Shown piece by piece: positions 42,558-57,500 of a stretch of DNA of 64,000 bases; the first letter of the stretch is position 1, and every line of letters begins with the position of its first letter. Where the stretch lies: contig OY730171.1 in the NCBI GenBank assembly GCA_963422465.1, positions 1,798,001 through 1,862,000 of the forward strand, read 5' to 3'. The stretch comes from Lichina pygmaea (lineage: Eukaryota > Ascomycota > Lichinomycetes > Lichinales > Lichinaceae). The notes beneath the pieces were generated by a model. That model was not told where the DNA came from and made no database searches. It saw only the letters and a program-made list of their open reading frames with translations. The translations under genes and the position numbers were made by a program.

Positions 42558-45500
42558 ATGTGGGCGAAGCTAGGCAAAGCGCTCGAGAACAAGGATCGGG
42601 CCTCTCGACCTCGTTCGCGCTCCACTACTACATCCTCTTCCTCGAAGGCTCGTCAGAAGGATGGCCATATCCCGTCGTCTACTGCTTTTGCATCCTCGTC
42701 CAGGAGCCACTTCGAGGCCACCGCGGCCCCGAGCATCGCGAGCTCCTACGCGACCGCATCGAGCAGGGCACCTGAGCACCAGGAACCCCGCTTGATGCGG
42801 ACAGAAAGCGTGCGGGACAGGCGGGAGCATCACCACAGATCGCGGCGCTCGCGGAGCCTGGACAGAGCACCGGAGAGCACCCGCGACCGATCTCGGTCGA
42901 GGAGCCGAGACCGGCGTGAGGAGAGACGTAGGCGTCGTTCGAGGAGCCGCGACCGAGACGAGAAGAAGGGCAAGAGGAAGGAGAAGCGAGACCGGAGGGA
43001 TGGCACGTCGCGCACGTTGAGTCGGTCGCAGACAGAAGATGGCTACGGCCCGACAGGATCGACGAGGGCTGGTCCGGCTGATGATGCAAGCGCGCAAGCC
43101 GCCTCTCCTTCGACGCAGTTCGGTTTCCAGCCCCCGGCGGCGGCTCCTTATTCGAGTCCGGGGCCGAACGCGTCTCTCGTGACGGCGCAGTTCCCGGGCC
43201 AGTTTCCTTCTCAGACGACGGCCCCGTATCGTCCTCCGATGAGCATCCGTGAAGGTGGCCCGGGTCTTGCCGCGGACTACTACGGCGATCAGGCTCAGCC
43301 TTCGGCCGCTCAAGCCAGCCCGCGCCCCGCCGACTCGACTGTACGCTCGAGGAGAGACTCTCGCGCTCATTCACCATCTGGGGCGTATGCTCCTCCTCGG
43401 CCGGGGCCATCCTCGGCCGATGCCGCAGATTCCTCTGCTTCGTTCTACAGCGCTACCGGAGCTCAACGCCCCTCGTCAACCTGGTCTGCGTCCGTCTCCG
43501 GGGCCCAAACGAGGATTTCGACATCGTCGGCACCGCAGAACGCGCAGCAACCGCAGCCGCCACCACCGCCACAATGGCCGACCACAGGTTCGGTCGTCTC
43601 GTCGCCCGGAAGGCCCCATCTTGCGCCTTCGACATCCGGTTCCCACAGCCATTCAACCTCGGCTCCTGTGATGCCCACCATAGGCGCCGCGGCGGCCGGT
43701 GCGGCCGCTGGATATCTGATGGGCCAACATGATCACGCCGGTCAATCCTCGCACCGTGGTGGCGGATACCCCTCGAAGCCGGCGTCCTATTACGGTGGAC
43801 CTTTGAGGCCGGGAAAAGCACCTGGTGCGTCGACCGCCGCCATCGCCGGCTCCGCTTTCGGATACAGCTCTTCGGACCAGCTCCCTGCTCGTGGGCGGCC
43901 TTACTCCGTGTCGCCTGTACCGGCGGCAAGTCTGGCGCTGAAGCACCGCCCGCGCGGTCCGATGCGCAAGTTTCTAGACTTCTGGAAAGATTCTCAGGCG
44001 GTAGGCCAGTACGAGGAGTACTCGGAGTACGTCGGCGTCTGCAAAGGCTGCTTCGACCCGGGCTCGACGTCCCGGGACGCGCCTCGCAAGCACCACCACG
44101 GCCGAAGGCGGTCTTGGGACCGCCGAAGCACCGGCTCGCGAGTCGACAAGGAGAGCCGTTACTATTCGTCGGACGCTAGCAGCGGCCGAAGCCGGAAGAA
44201 CCGCTCGTGGATTGCCGCCGGGCTCGCCGGCTACGGTCTGACGAAGGTGGGCAAGTCGCTCTTCGGCCAGGACAACGACTCTTGGGACGCTTACAGCGCT
44301 CGTTCCGGTCGGGCTTCTGCCGCCCACCGATCGACAGCTCGCGAGTCCGGAGATGGCTTCGCTTCCGGTGGCGAGATCTTCCTTGGAAGAACAGACCGCT
44401 CCAGCGGGTCCAGCAGCCGATCCAGCTCAAGCTCGGGACACGGTGCAGGTGCAGACGTGAGCAGCACCAGCAAGACTACCGGTGTCCGGCGCAAGGGCCA
44501 CAAAAGGCGAAAGGGCAAGCGCTCCTCGACCTCGACGACGGTCGTCGTCGAGAAGTCGCGTCGCCGAAGCCGTTCGGATTCGAGCTCGTCCGACCGTATG
44601 AGAGGCGCGGTGACCGGAGGCTTGGCTGCTTCCATCGCATCTGGAGCGCTTTCCCACCGACGACGTCGGTCTCGAAGCCGTTCCGGACCGAAGACCTCTT
44701 CTGCCGCGCGCAGCCCTTCCCGTAGGACTGTGGTCACATTTGCACCCGACCTTGTTGGATCGGAGAGCCTCGATCGTGCCGCCGCTGGTCGTATATCGCC
44801 GTCTACTGGCCTTCCGGCTGCGGCCAGAGGATCACGCAGCGAAAGGCTTGCGTTGGCCGCTCACGCCCAGCCCGGATCGAGGATAGCTGGCCATGTACGG
44901 AAACCCGTTCGAAAGGGTTCACGCCGGGCCGCCAAGCCCTCGAGCTCTTCGTCGTCGTCCTCGTCGGAGCTTTCGTCTGCGACCTCGTCGGCCGACTCTG
45001 CGCTGGCATTCGGAGGCGGCGTGTCGCGCCGTGGCAGCCGCGATAGCTTGACGTCGAAGAGGGCCGCCCGCGGGCAAGGCGACATGGCTCTCCTGGGGCT
45101 CGGTGCCGCTGCGGCTGCACTCTTTGCCACGAACCAGGCGGCCAAGTCGAGAAATGGAAAGCGGGCGCCTGGCTCGATGGTCGAAGGAGGGTTTGGCCTC
45201 CCGATTCCGGGCCTCGGGAAGAGCTCTGCTTCCGCCTACCGGCGCGCCGCGCCTTCGCACCCTACCGGCCCCGACGACGAAGGCTGGGAATCCGCTTCGG
45301 ACGACGAAGATTCCTCGAGCGGTCATTCATCACTCGCTTTTGGTTCCTATGTCGGCGGCGAGGCGACAGGACGCCGCAAGAACCATGGATCATCCTCATC
45401 GTCGGACGCTGCATCCGGAACGGACAAGTGGAACTGGCGTTGGGGGAGGAAGCCTGCCGAGCCGCGCAAAGAGCGAATCCAGCCAGCCCAGATGGATCCG

Positions 45501-48500
45501 GCATCGTTGCCGCTCGATGAAACCGCTGCGGCCGGCAACGGACAGAGTGTCGGCCACGGTCTGGCAGCCTCAGCGTTTCCGCATGCACGTGATCCGTCGC
45601 CAGCGCGGGGCTACAGCCGCGAGCCTTCGCTCCAAGAGGTGTATCCCATGCCCACCTCCGACCCAACGAGGTTCGACGTCGAACCCTACGAAGCCGTTGT
45701 TCCCCTTCCGAGCCAGCTCGTCCGCGATGTTCGGCCCGTCCCTGTGCCGTTGCAGCATCCACAGCCCCACGTGCCGGTGCCGTCCGCCGTCTATTCAAGG
45801 GCGGCACCGGTAGAGCCATCCTTCACTGCACCGGCGGAACTTCCTCGGCTGTCAGGACCACCCGCCCACCCAATATCCTCAGACGTCGGCTCTGGCGAGC
45901 GGATTCCCGCAAGCAGTCATCGAGCGCCGACTTTGAGGTCCGAGCCCACAGCGCGCTCTGGAGTGGTAGCCGGAACCGCACACGCGGCAGACGACGTCGC
46001 GGCTCAAAGACGGTCCGAGCAAGCAAACAGGCGCGAGGCTGCTCGCAGAGAACGTGCGAAACGTCGCGAGGCAGAAGAGAGGGCTGCGTCCGAACGCGAA
46101 CAGGCAAGGGCGAGGAGGGAAAGCCGACGGAGCCAACAACAAGCACCTCAGATCGTAGAGCGCGAAGACCCAGGCCCTGGCCAAGCGGTCAGCACGCCCG
46201 GACCCGGGTTCGCCGCTGTGGCTGGGTTCGCCGCCGCCGCGGCCGGTGCAGCTACCGCGATTGCTGCTATGGGCTCCTCCTCCGCAGCCGATGCCGAACA
46301 GCGAACGCCTGCAATGCACCCCGAAGCCTCGCTCGACTCAGAGCTGGTCAGCCAAGGCCGTCGTGGTGCTGAACCTCACGCCGAGGGAATTCACCCCCGC
46401 CCAGAAGAGCCCAGCAGCAGAAACGGTGCCGACATCGAGGACTACGACTACGAAGAAACCCCTTCGGTTCTGGACAAGTACAAGGAAGCCGATCTTCCCA
46501 TGGCGTCGTACATGGATATCTCGGGAATCATCGCTCAATCTCCTACTCGGTCGGCTCCAGTGAACGACGAGCAAGATCCGCATCATGTTCCAGAGATCGT
46601 CACCATCGCTCCGCCCGACGCAGGCGGCAGTTCAGCACATGATCGTTCATACGGGTTCGCAGCGGAGAACTATGATCGACCGTCCTTTCCGTTCCCCTGG
46701 GCCATTCCAAGGCTGAATCTCATCAACCCGACCCCACCCCGGAGCAAGTTTGGTTCGATAAGCAGCGTGAGATCCGGATCAAGCTCTCGGGCACCTCCAG
46801 CTGAGGATGCCACCGCTACCGCGCCTGCTGCAGAACCCGTCTCATCGGCTGAAGCTGTTGCCACTGTGGTTCAGGACAGATCCGAGCCAGTCGACTCGGT
46901 GGTTGCTGCCGGTGCACGTGCAGACGACCGGGAGCGCTCTCGGCTTCCTGATGGGCAACAGCAGGTTCCCGGTCCTGATGCAAGCGCTTTGGTGCAGGCT
47001 CAGGACGTTGGATGGGCTGTGATGAGCATGGAAGACAAGGCTGACTACAGCACTCCTGTACGCGCCGCGACGCAGCCGAAAGAGAGAGACGTTTCTGATC
47101 AGGGCCAGGCTATCGTGGCGTCAGGCGACGATTTGGAAAGGTCGAGCTGGCCGGAGCCTTCACGGCAAGGCCGCGACCACCGGGATCCTCCGGAACTCAG
47201 TCAGGCGGAACAACAAGACGAGGATTGGCGCAGCGCTTCCAATTGGCCTCGTGTCCCTGGGGGGTTCATTGACGATACCGAGTTTGCGGCTACTCTTGCC
47301 GCGGGGCTTGAAGACACGGGGTTTGACCCGTCGATCGTCCTGGACGATCCTTCCTTTGGACGGCGAATGACACCCTCCCGTAGTGGATCCAATATCGTCA
47401 TGACGAGTGTCGTACCGACAACGCCGCTACCTGAACACGTCGAAGGTCAGAGGTCGTCTTCAGGAAGCCCCGAGAGATCTCAAGTCCCGACGAACGCCAT
47501 GGACATGTCCGGTCAATCCGTCGGCGCGCCTCTTGCCCTCAAGCGGAAGTCGAGCAGCGGTTCCAACGACACAGAAAAGCCTCGAACCGCGCTTGATTCA
47601 ATCAACGATCTTTTCACGATCCCGATCCGCAGCAGAAGAAGGAGAAAGAAACAGCAGGGCGACGATCAGATTTCCGGCTCTGACAGCGCTTCAGCAGAGT
47701 CATCTCGGGCTGCTCCCGCCGTAGATTCCCACCCTGAATCAGATGACCAAGGAAAGCCGGGAGTTGCAGCCACCATCGTCACCGTCGAGCCTCCGACAGA
47801 GACCCCTAAGGCAGGGCTCGACCGGATCCACGCGTCTACGCATTCCGGATTGAGCGGCCAGCGGTCTTTGGACCTCGAAGCAAACGAGCCGCTCTCGCCT
47901 CCTGTCGCTGGCCCCGAACAGTCTGACATGACGGCCGCGCACCTCCGGGGATCGGAAGAAGGCAACTTTCAACTGGACGATGCTGCTCCTTCCGCTATGT
48001 CGAACCTCACATTGGCTTCTACGACTGCCTTCTCGACCAACCGATCGCCTGAAGATACGGCAGCACGGCCCGTTTCGCAGGGCTCTCAGAGTCATAACAC
48101 CCGGGAAGCCGAGTCTTCAGAGCCTCCGGTGCGAGAAGCCTCCTTCGACGACTTTGCCGTCCCGAAGAAGAAAGGCAAGAAGGCCAAAGGGCAGTCTGCA
48201 GCCGTGAAGGCCCTGCAAGCAACGCTGCCGCCGGTCGCGGCCTCGCCGACAACCGAGCAGACGGCGGGGAAACGGGACGCACCCGAAGGCGAGCCCGCAA
48301 GAGAAGCCGAATGGGATGGCAGCTTTGTCGAATCGTCGAGGAAGAAGAAGGGCAAACAGAAAAGGGATCGACGGTCCGGCAAGGGCATCGACAAAGAGTT
48401 TCACGACGCGGCTGAGACGCCATCTGCCGAGCCGGCACTGGACCTTTCTGCCTCGAAGGATCAGGAGGGGAGTCGCGACGCTCAAGTCTCTGTCCATCAG

Positions 48501-51500
48501 GATGGCGAGGCGGATCATCCGCGACGGGTTCCATTGGAATCAATCCGCGATGGATCTGGCTCGACAGCACACAGTCCGCCAAATGACGAGGCGGCGGCTC
48601 TCAAGCCAATCGGTACTCTTGCCGGTGGTTCTGAGCCCGACCCCCAAACGGCCGACCAACCAGCCGACGCCAAGGCCCTCGAAGCTGATGCCCAAAGGGA
48701 TGTTCAACGCGACGCTCCGGATGAATATTTCTCAATGCCCAAGAGAAAAGAGAAGAAGAAGAAGGGTCGCCGGGGGGTTCTAAGCATGGAGACACCTTCT
48801 GAAGAGCCTACAATTCCGACGGTTGGGGATCATGAAGGTGCCGCGGATATCGCTGTGGGCGATTCCGGACGCTTCAACGACACCATCTCGAGACGGGCGA
48901 CTACGGACTCGGCTGATATTATTCCTTCGACGCGCGGCGTCCAGGACCCGGAGATGGAGCTTCGGCATACCCAAGAGCATCAGCCTGCGGACCCTGAAGT
49001 CCAGCCCAGCCAGAACACAGAGCTTGGTGATGATGACGATGACGATATGGCGCTAGTGGATTTCAAGAAGGTCCAAAAGAATGGATCCCGGCGGTCGGTC
49101 GAGCGCGGTCCCGAGCCGGATCCTGGACCGGTCGCTTCATTCGACGCCACCCAAGACGACTTCAGCATGCCGAAGAAGAAAGGCAAGAAGGGGAAGGGCC
49201 GGCGAGCGGATTTCAGCTGGCATGATGACGACTTGGAGACGACGGCGCCGGCGGACGGATCCGCCAACGGAACCAATGGAGCCGCTGCAGACGAAACTCC
49301 TCGCTTCGAAGACAAGAAATCGAAGCGCAAGGACAAGAAGAAGAACAACAAGAGCTCAAAAGCAGCGACAGATTCAGGTAGGGTCACCCAAAGCCAAAAG
49401 GTCAAGGTAGTACAACCCGTCCGGGTGCCCTTGAAGAACGTTTCACAGATACTGACAGCACAGAAGCCTTCGAAATCCCCGAGTGACCTCGGCGACGCCG
49501 TCACGGCTGCCGCGGCGCCTGATCTCGGCGCCGCTGTATCACGTGGAACAGAGCAGCAGAGCAGAGAAGGAAGCGTTCTGTTCGAGGCAGGTCCGCCATC
49601 TACTGACTGGGCGTACTTGGCAGACGCCGCGCGAACGCAGCCTTCAGGTCCAGAGCCCGCCTCAGTCGCTGTGGATGCTTCTCAGCCCGGGCCGGCTTCG
49701 ACGACCGGCACCGCGCCAGCTCTCGTTCCGGACTCGAGTTCGTTCCCACCCGAGGACTTGAGCAAGAGTCTCCAACAGAATCCAGCCTCTCCATCGCCTG
49801 AAACCGACGATCTACCTCCCGTGCCTGATTCAAGGCCGACCTCTCCTGTTGCCGCCCGTGTCTTTCCAGTTCTCCCAGCCGGTCCCCTGTCCCTGGTACC
49901 GGAAGATTCACCTTCTCTTCCAACGTCACCGGCGGAGCCCCGAATTGATCGGAACAGCCTCGACAATGTGCCTCCCCTTCAGAGAAGCCCTTCAACGACC
50001 TCTCCGCGCTCGGCAACGGCCCCCCGCTCTAGACCAGCGTCACCAATCGAGAGGGATGATGCTAGGAACGCAACGCCTGTTCCCGCAGGCCCATCGCCAG
50101 AAGTCTCGGACAACCTACCGCCGCTCCCCGGGTCACGGTCAACCTCTCCCTTGATGGTTGGCAGCATCACGGACCTTCCCTCACTTCCGCACAGCCGCAC
50201 TCCATCACCCGCTCTTGGCCCTCTGCCAACCTCTCAAGAATCACCCATCGTGCTCTCACCTATATTCGACGAGTCGGAGCACCGCTTCGAGGGTTTCGCG
50301 AGCCCTTCTCAGGGTCCTCGGTGTCAAGAGGTGGAGATATCTTCCGACGGACCAAAGTCCGCTCTTGGACCTGACCCCGAGGAAGCTCTCACGTCTTGGC
50401 CTGAAAGTCCGTATACGACCCATCCGCAATATCTTCCAGATCTCCCTCCAGCGCAGGCGGAAGATCTGCCGCCGCTCCCGACCTCGCGACCTACATCACC
50501 CGTTGAGATCGGCAGCGCTACCGATCTTCCTGCGCTCCCTGACAGCCCTCAGATGCCGGCTATCGATGAGTTGCAGCCGCAGGACGAGACGCCCACGGCT
50601 GTCTCCGTCAATCGTAGTGTGCCCAGAGACGTCACGCCGCCATCCGTCGCTGTTCCCATCCAGGACGCGGACGATCGGCCTCCCATCTCCCGTCCCCGGG
50701 AATCTGTATCCGCCGCCGCCGAAACATTTGAAGACTCGACGTCTGTTGGTCGCAGTCCGCCAGCAGGTCCCTCACCCTCATCTTCAAACGACGATTTGGG
50801 CATTTCAAGCTCCGTCGTTGCCGGCTCTCTAGAGCCTTCTAGCACAATTGTTGATCAGATAGCTACTCGTCAATCAAGTGATCCTTCTCGTTCAGCGACG
50901 ACAACCACATCTTCTTACAGCGGCGGAGTCGATGACTTGCCGCCGCTCCCTTCCTCGCCCGCTGCATCGTCGTCGGAATATCGCGCTGTCGATGATGGTC
51001 CCCCTCTTCTCGAACGCCCTCCTGTGGCTGACGACCATGGCTTCCCTCCTCTCCCTCATTCTCGCCCGACGTCACCGACACAGGTCGGCAGTGCGTTGGA
51101 CTTGCCTCGACTACCGGACAGCCCTTCAGGCAATGAAATTGGATCACCTCACTCTTGTCGCTCGCCCACGAAGTCTCCAGCTCCGGAAGCCACGCTCGAC
51201 GATCTACCCACCTTGCAGGAGAGCAACGAACGGATCGAAGACGACCAGTGGCTTCCGGTTCAAGTGTCAGAGCAGACGCCACCGGCATCTTCAGACAGTG
51301 CTCCAGACCCTCCCGGAACCTTCACCGTAGCCGAAATCAACGATCTTCCCTCGTTGCCACCATCTCGAGCCACGACACCAGAGAACGTACCGGGTTCACT
51401 AGGCCATCTCTTCAAAGCCGAAACTGGCAATCTTTCCTCCTCCTTCCAACCACAGCCGCGATCGCTTCCTTTGCCCGAAGCCATCAACAATCTCCCGGTC

Positions 51501-54500
51501 CCTCTTAGCAGCCTTGTTGTCTCCGCGCAGGACGAACTTCCAGCATTGCCTGAACGATCTCCTGCTCCTTCGATCGATAGCCCGACGGTCGACAATCTAC
51601 CCATCCTTCCTGGGGGCTTCCCGGCTGCCATAGCCAGCGAGGCACCTGGGCCAGAGCCGGAATTGCCCGGGGTGGCCGCCACAGATAGCCTTGCGACAGC
51701 GCGGGGAAGCTTCGTTGTGGCCGAGAAAAGAGATCTCGCAGGTTCCAGTCCGACGTTGCCATCCACGCCTCCTCGGGCTGATAGGGTTCCGCTGCCACCA
51801 GAGAGCTCGCCTCTGGAGCATGAGGACGATGTTCGCGGTTCTCCTCGCTCATCGGCAGAAACAGCTGTCGGGCCAGGCCCTGCCGCTTCTGAGGATCGTC
51901 CTTCACAGCCTCGAGGCCTTCCAGAGGATGGCGTCGTCGCTGCAGGTCTCCCTTTGGCCGGTCCACGATCAATCTCCCCCATCCACTGTGGCAGCGCTCA
52001 AGGGCTTCCCACCCTGCTTGCAAGACGCATCTCCTCAGCCCTTAATAATGAGAAAGCAAACGATCGGCCCGACCCAGAAGCAAACAACGACCCTGGTCGC
52101 ACCGAAGTGGTCCCAGAAGCAGCCAGCGGCAGGAATGATGCTAAGGAGTTGTCTGCTTCAGAGCAAGCGAATTCCGATGATACTGCAGGAAAGGATGCAG
52201 CCAAAGCTGTCATCTCCCCTCAGGAACGCCAGGGCCCAACACCCTTCGAGGCTTGGCACTCGTTCTCTCAGCCTCGCTCAAAGTCGGTTGGCGCAGTTAC
52301 GGTGGCCAGAGAGATTTCTCCCAGATCAGCAACTTCTGCAACCGCCGACTCCGGCGCCAGGCCGTTCTCCCCCAAGAGGGCGTCTGAAGCCTTTCTGGTA
52401 TCGCCTGGAAAGCATTCGTCTCCGACGGCCATTCCCATTCATTTTCGACGGCCTCGAGCTCTACCTGGACATCAACGGACGTCGTGGACTGGGCCCGCAA
52501 TCGTGCAAGAGGGAGGTTCTTCGCCCCCGGTACCTCGTACCAGACATTTCAAAGCCGGATCCACCGACTTCAAGCCACTGTATCTGGTCGAGCGCCATAA
52601 CGTGAGGCAGATGAAGGACCCAGAGGAAGAAGCGTTCCCTCCTCTGCCTCCGAGTCGATCGAGCATGGCAGGTTCGGCGGCACACAGCGAGGATGAGGCT
52701 GATGCCTCCGCCGACAAGGACGTCGAGGGGCAAGTGGCAGGATCATCGGTGGCTCCTTTGCGGATCACAACCCAAATTGATCAGGACAATGCCGAGTGGC
52801 TGGGTTCGGGGGAGCCGACACCAAGAGGTTTCACCTTTGATCAAACCGCAATGATGTCTGCACCTGATCATGAAACGTCAATGCGTCCGTCGGATGATAT
52901 GTTTGGTGATGCCGGGCCCCGAAGCCCTGCTGCAATTGAGCGGACCTTCTCTTCTGGCGTTCCTTTGCCTTCTGGTGTCGCGCCGTCACTGCAGGATGTT
53001 AGCTCCATACAACCGCCGCCCGAGCAGATTGCGTTGCCGGAACTGTCGGACGATGACCTTGCGTTGTCTGAGCCCGTGGCCCCCAGACTCACCGTCACCG
53101 AGCCTGAGCCGCCTGCCACCCTCGTTACTGGGACCTTGCCGCCCACGCATGTTGAGCCCGACCCTCCTTCGAAGTCGGCCGTGGAACCTGTGGCAGACGA
53201 TGAGGGACTGTGGGGACCGGTGAGCAAGAAAAAAGGCAAGGGCAAGAAGCAGAAGGGCAAAAATAAAGAAAAAGTCGCCCAAGACTATCAAGGCTCGGTG
53301 GATGGCACGCCAAAGGACAGATCTCAGCAGCCTCTCACCGAGGTGCCAACGCCGTCCTTCGAGACACCCTTGGAAACACCCCTTGTCGAGCCTGATGACT
53401 TTGCCATCTCGACTTCGAAGAAGAAGAAGGGCAAGCAGGCAAAGAGAGCAAAATCTGCAAAGCAACAAGTCACCCAGACGTCGGCTGCTTTGGCGGACGA
53501 AGAGCTGGTACGGGTCTCCGAGGAGCCGTTGCATGTCGCCACCTCGGCGGAACCGCCTGTTGAGACCACCGATCGATCCGCAATCTCAAGCCCGGGTCTC
53601 GAGCGTCAGGAGGCGCAGGAATTGAAAGCAAGTCGGAGTCAAGAAGACAAGCTGGCCCAGTCGTTCATTGATCTAGCTTCCGATGAAAACTCTGCTGCTC
53701 AGAATGCCCTGGCAGAGACTCCTGCCGACGCCGCTCCCTTGGAGACGCCAGCCGAGAAAGTCGACAATCCCAATGACTTTCTGGGTTTTGCGACGAGGAA
53801 GAAGAAGGGCAAGAAGGGCAAAGCATTTTTCGCGGATATCGACCAGGACAAGAGCATCGGTGTTCCATCTCAGAAGTTTTCAGAAGATGTTGCCAAAGAA
53901 GCCCCGTTTGCGCCTACTCTGGCCCCAGCCAGCACGCCCGCGGAGACACCAGTGGGAGACGCTGATGAGTTTTTTGTTACGTCTTCGAAGAAGAAGGGCA
54001 AGAAGGGTAAAAAGAACAAAACAACGCAGCTCCAAGTCGTCGACACTGCAGCTGCACCAATTTCAGAGCCACCGGACGCTGTTGAGAGCGTCCCATCGAC
54101 AGAAGCCTTTTCTTCACCCCCTCCACCCACTGACGAGGCCGCTCAAGAGACAGCTGCTCCTGGACCTTCTGCTCTCACAACCATTGTGGAGACACCCGTT
54201 GAGGATGCCGATCCTTTCGAGACCACATCGAGGAAGAAGGGCAAGAAATCGAAGAAAGGAAAGGCCGGCAAGATCGAACCTCTCGCAAAGGAGGCGTCGG
54301 CCTCCTCGACGGACGTGGCTGTTCCCGCGGCTGCTGCAGGTACATCCTCGAAGCTGCAACAAGATGCTGAGGACTACCGCGGTCTGGTTGCACAGCCCGA
54401 GGTGAACCCTGCAGACGATGCCGAGGAAGATGGGGGTAGAAACATGTCCGATCTTCAAGCACCAAATGACAATGTCGAAGCTACTGATGATGGCAGTGAC

Positions 54501-57500
54501 GGTCGCGGTGTTGAATTAACAGATGCTCAAGCTGCAGAATTGCAAGTCTTAGAGGCGGCACTGAATATACCTCTTCTTGCACCAGAAGACTCGGACATGG
54601 ACACATCGGGTGACGCACCTCTTCATGAACCGGTCACCTTTGAAAAGGAAAATCTCCCTGCGGCGGTCGCGCGTGAAGCCGAGGTCACTCAAACTCCCGC
54701 GGAACAGGACACCATCGACTCAGCGGCGCCGAAGGTGGAGAAAGAGGCCGACTTTGCGACTGAGGGCTCGGCGACGGAGACAAAAGGCAACAAGGACGAG
54801 AAGGATAAGAACGGTGGGAAGAGGACCGTGGATGACATTGGCTTGGAGGATGCTCCTTCCGCCGCCACCTCAACGGTGATTACGCCCGTGGAAGCAGATG
54901 CCGCCATCAGACCTGTTGCTATTGCAGAAGGCAGCAAAGCCGAGGAGGCAACACTAGATCCCGAAGATAAGTCGAACAAAGAGGAAGCCCAGACAAGCTT
55001 AGGTGACGCAACCGCCATGACCGAGGAGCAAATAGTGCCCGACGACTTCTGGGCTATCACAGTGAAGAAGGGCAAGAAAAAGGGCAAAAAGGCCACGGCG
55101 AAGGGGACGAAGCCAGAAGACAACATCCCTCCTTCCGCTCTCGCCTCTGTTGTGGTCGCCGGAGCCGATTCCGCTGCTCAAGAAGGCCCGATCGAAGAAG
55201 GGAGCAAGGTCGAAGATTCACGGCGCAGTCTTGGAGATGCGATGGACAGGGAGAAGTCTACAGCAAGCTTGGACACAAAATACATCACGGCCGAGCAGGA
55301 GGCGGCACCCGAGGAGCTTTGGGCTCCTACGAGCAAAAGGGGCAAGAAGAAGGGCAAGGAGGCTTCCTTCAAAGCAGCCGAGCTGGAGGACACTGTCGTC
55401 TCGCCCGCCTCGGCTGTTGTTACACCGACAGGAGAAGACTCTGCCAGCCAAGATACCTCGATCAAAGAAGGGAGCAGAGTCGATGCGACGAATGGAGAGG
55501 AAGTAACGCCTAGCTTGGACAGTACCGCTTTCGCTCCCCCGGAAGAGCCGGCACCTGAAGAACTTTGGGCGTCAACCAGCAAGAAGGGCAAGAAGAAGGG
55601 CAAGGGCAAGAAGTCTGCCTCGAAAGCTATCGAGCCGGACAAGACTGCCGACCCGCCTGCTTTAACTGCTGTTGCAACGACGGGAGCAGGCTCCGCCGCC
55701 CAAGACATCCCGACTATCGAGGAGAGCAAAGTTGACGAGGCGACAAGCAGCCCAGTCGATGCGATGAAGAAAGAGGAGTCGACGCCAAGCTTGGATGCCC
55801 CCACCACCGCAGCCGTGGAAGAGCCGGCACCTGAAGAGATCTGGGCGTCAACCAGCAAGAAAGGCAAGAAGAAGGGCAAGAAGACTGCCTCCAAAGCAAT
55901 CGAGCTGAAGGACACCATCACCCCACCGGTCTCGACTGCTACTGCAACGGCTGAAGAAGGCTCCACCAGCCAAGACATTCCGACCAACGAGGAGAGCAAA
56001 GTTGATGAGGTGACAAGCAGCGTGAAAAAGAACGAGGAGGCAACGCCAAGATTTGATGCTCCCACCGACGCAGCCACAGAGGAGCCGCCATCTAAAGAGT
56101 CCTGGGCGTCAACGAGCAAAAAGGGCAAGAGAAAAGGCAAGCAGGGCCGCGTGAAACAGAACTTCAGCGACCGAAACGCTCCCAGATCCGAGCCTGTCGA
56201 TGTTGCTACGGTGGACCAGGCTATCGAGCCCGATGCCCACGATGTCACGATCGTGTCAAAGGACATTGAAGATGTTCAAGCTCCTGCAGCGCTTCCTATA
56301 TCTACTCTTCTCGACGTAGATGGGAGAGACTTGGTCGAGACCCCGCCAACGGTGGACAGGCAGCTTGAGATCGACCATACGGACGAGACACATCCAGAGC
56401 ATGATCACCACCCTGCATTCGACATTCGGTCTTCGCTGCAAGATATGGAGCCCAAACTCGAGCCCAGCCGCCTCCAGGACCGGTCTGACGAGACTGTCCC
56501 GAGGATTCGTGACAGCGGGGTCTTGGTGTCCGACTCGCCCCTCGTCTCCAGCCACTCTCCAGCGCCAGGCTCTGTGCGCGACAGCGGCTTCCAAGATGCT
56601 CTTGCTGGAGATCTGAGCTCGCCTCGACCGGCGCCGCTCTCGATGATCGCTCTTCCAGACAAGGAGCCCGAGCGAGAGAGAGTCGTTGCTCCTGCAGCAT
56701 CCCCGGTTGAAGTGCCAGCAAGTCCACCTCCGGACCTCGCCGCAGGAACTGGTTTTGAAGGCGCCCAATCTGCTGAGGCTCAGGCACCTCTGGCCATTTC
56801 CCCGGCTGCCACCCCAACAGGAGACGAAGTCGAAGCCATTCTCGAGCAGGATCACCCAGCGAATGACGACCATGACCTGCTGAGAGACAACCAGGATCCT
56901 CGGCTCGAAGATGCCGTTGCCCCCATCGTTGAGACAGGCAAGCGCATCGAAGGAGATGGACGCAAAGAGACGAGTCCTCAGAGCTCAGTTGACGGGTTGC
57001 CGCCACCTTCGCCTGTGGAGTCTACTTCAAAGGATCGAGAGTCGGTGCTCTTCGCGTCACCTCCGCCGGCATCAACCAAGTCTGCTCAGTCGCCTAGAAG
57101 CCCGCTCGAAGAAGCTAGAGCTCGCGCGGAACCGCGTCGTCCAAACGACAGCTCGGCCCCCGAATCATCAAGGAATGTGGCTGAAGAAGAAACGCCGTTG
57201 GCGCTTGGTGCTGTCGGACGTGGCTCACCACCGCAGCCGACGAGCCATTCTTTCGCGCAGGAAGAAAGCACATCCTTGGCTGATGACGACCAGCTACGAC
57301 ATCGGTCCATCTTCGGCGGGCCGGTCGGTGTCAACAGCGACGCTGACACCCATGAGGACAGCCGCATCCAGCCGCCCAGCGAGCCCAGACAAGCGCTCGA
57401 CCCCATCGCCGAGGATGTTTCTGATGACGGGCCGCTGCCCAAGCCAGCTCCGTCGACTCCCAAGCGCCGCGGAAAAGCCTACCGATCATTGTCCCCACCA

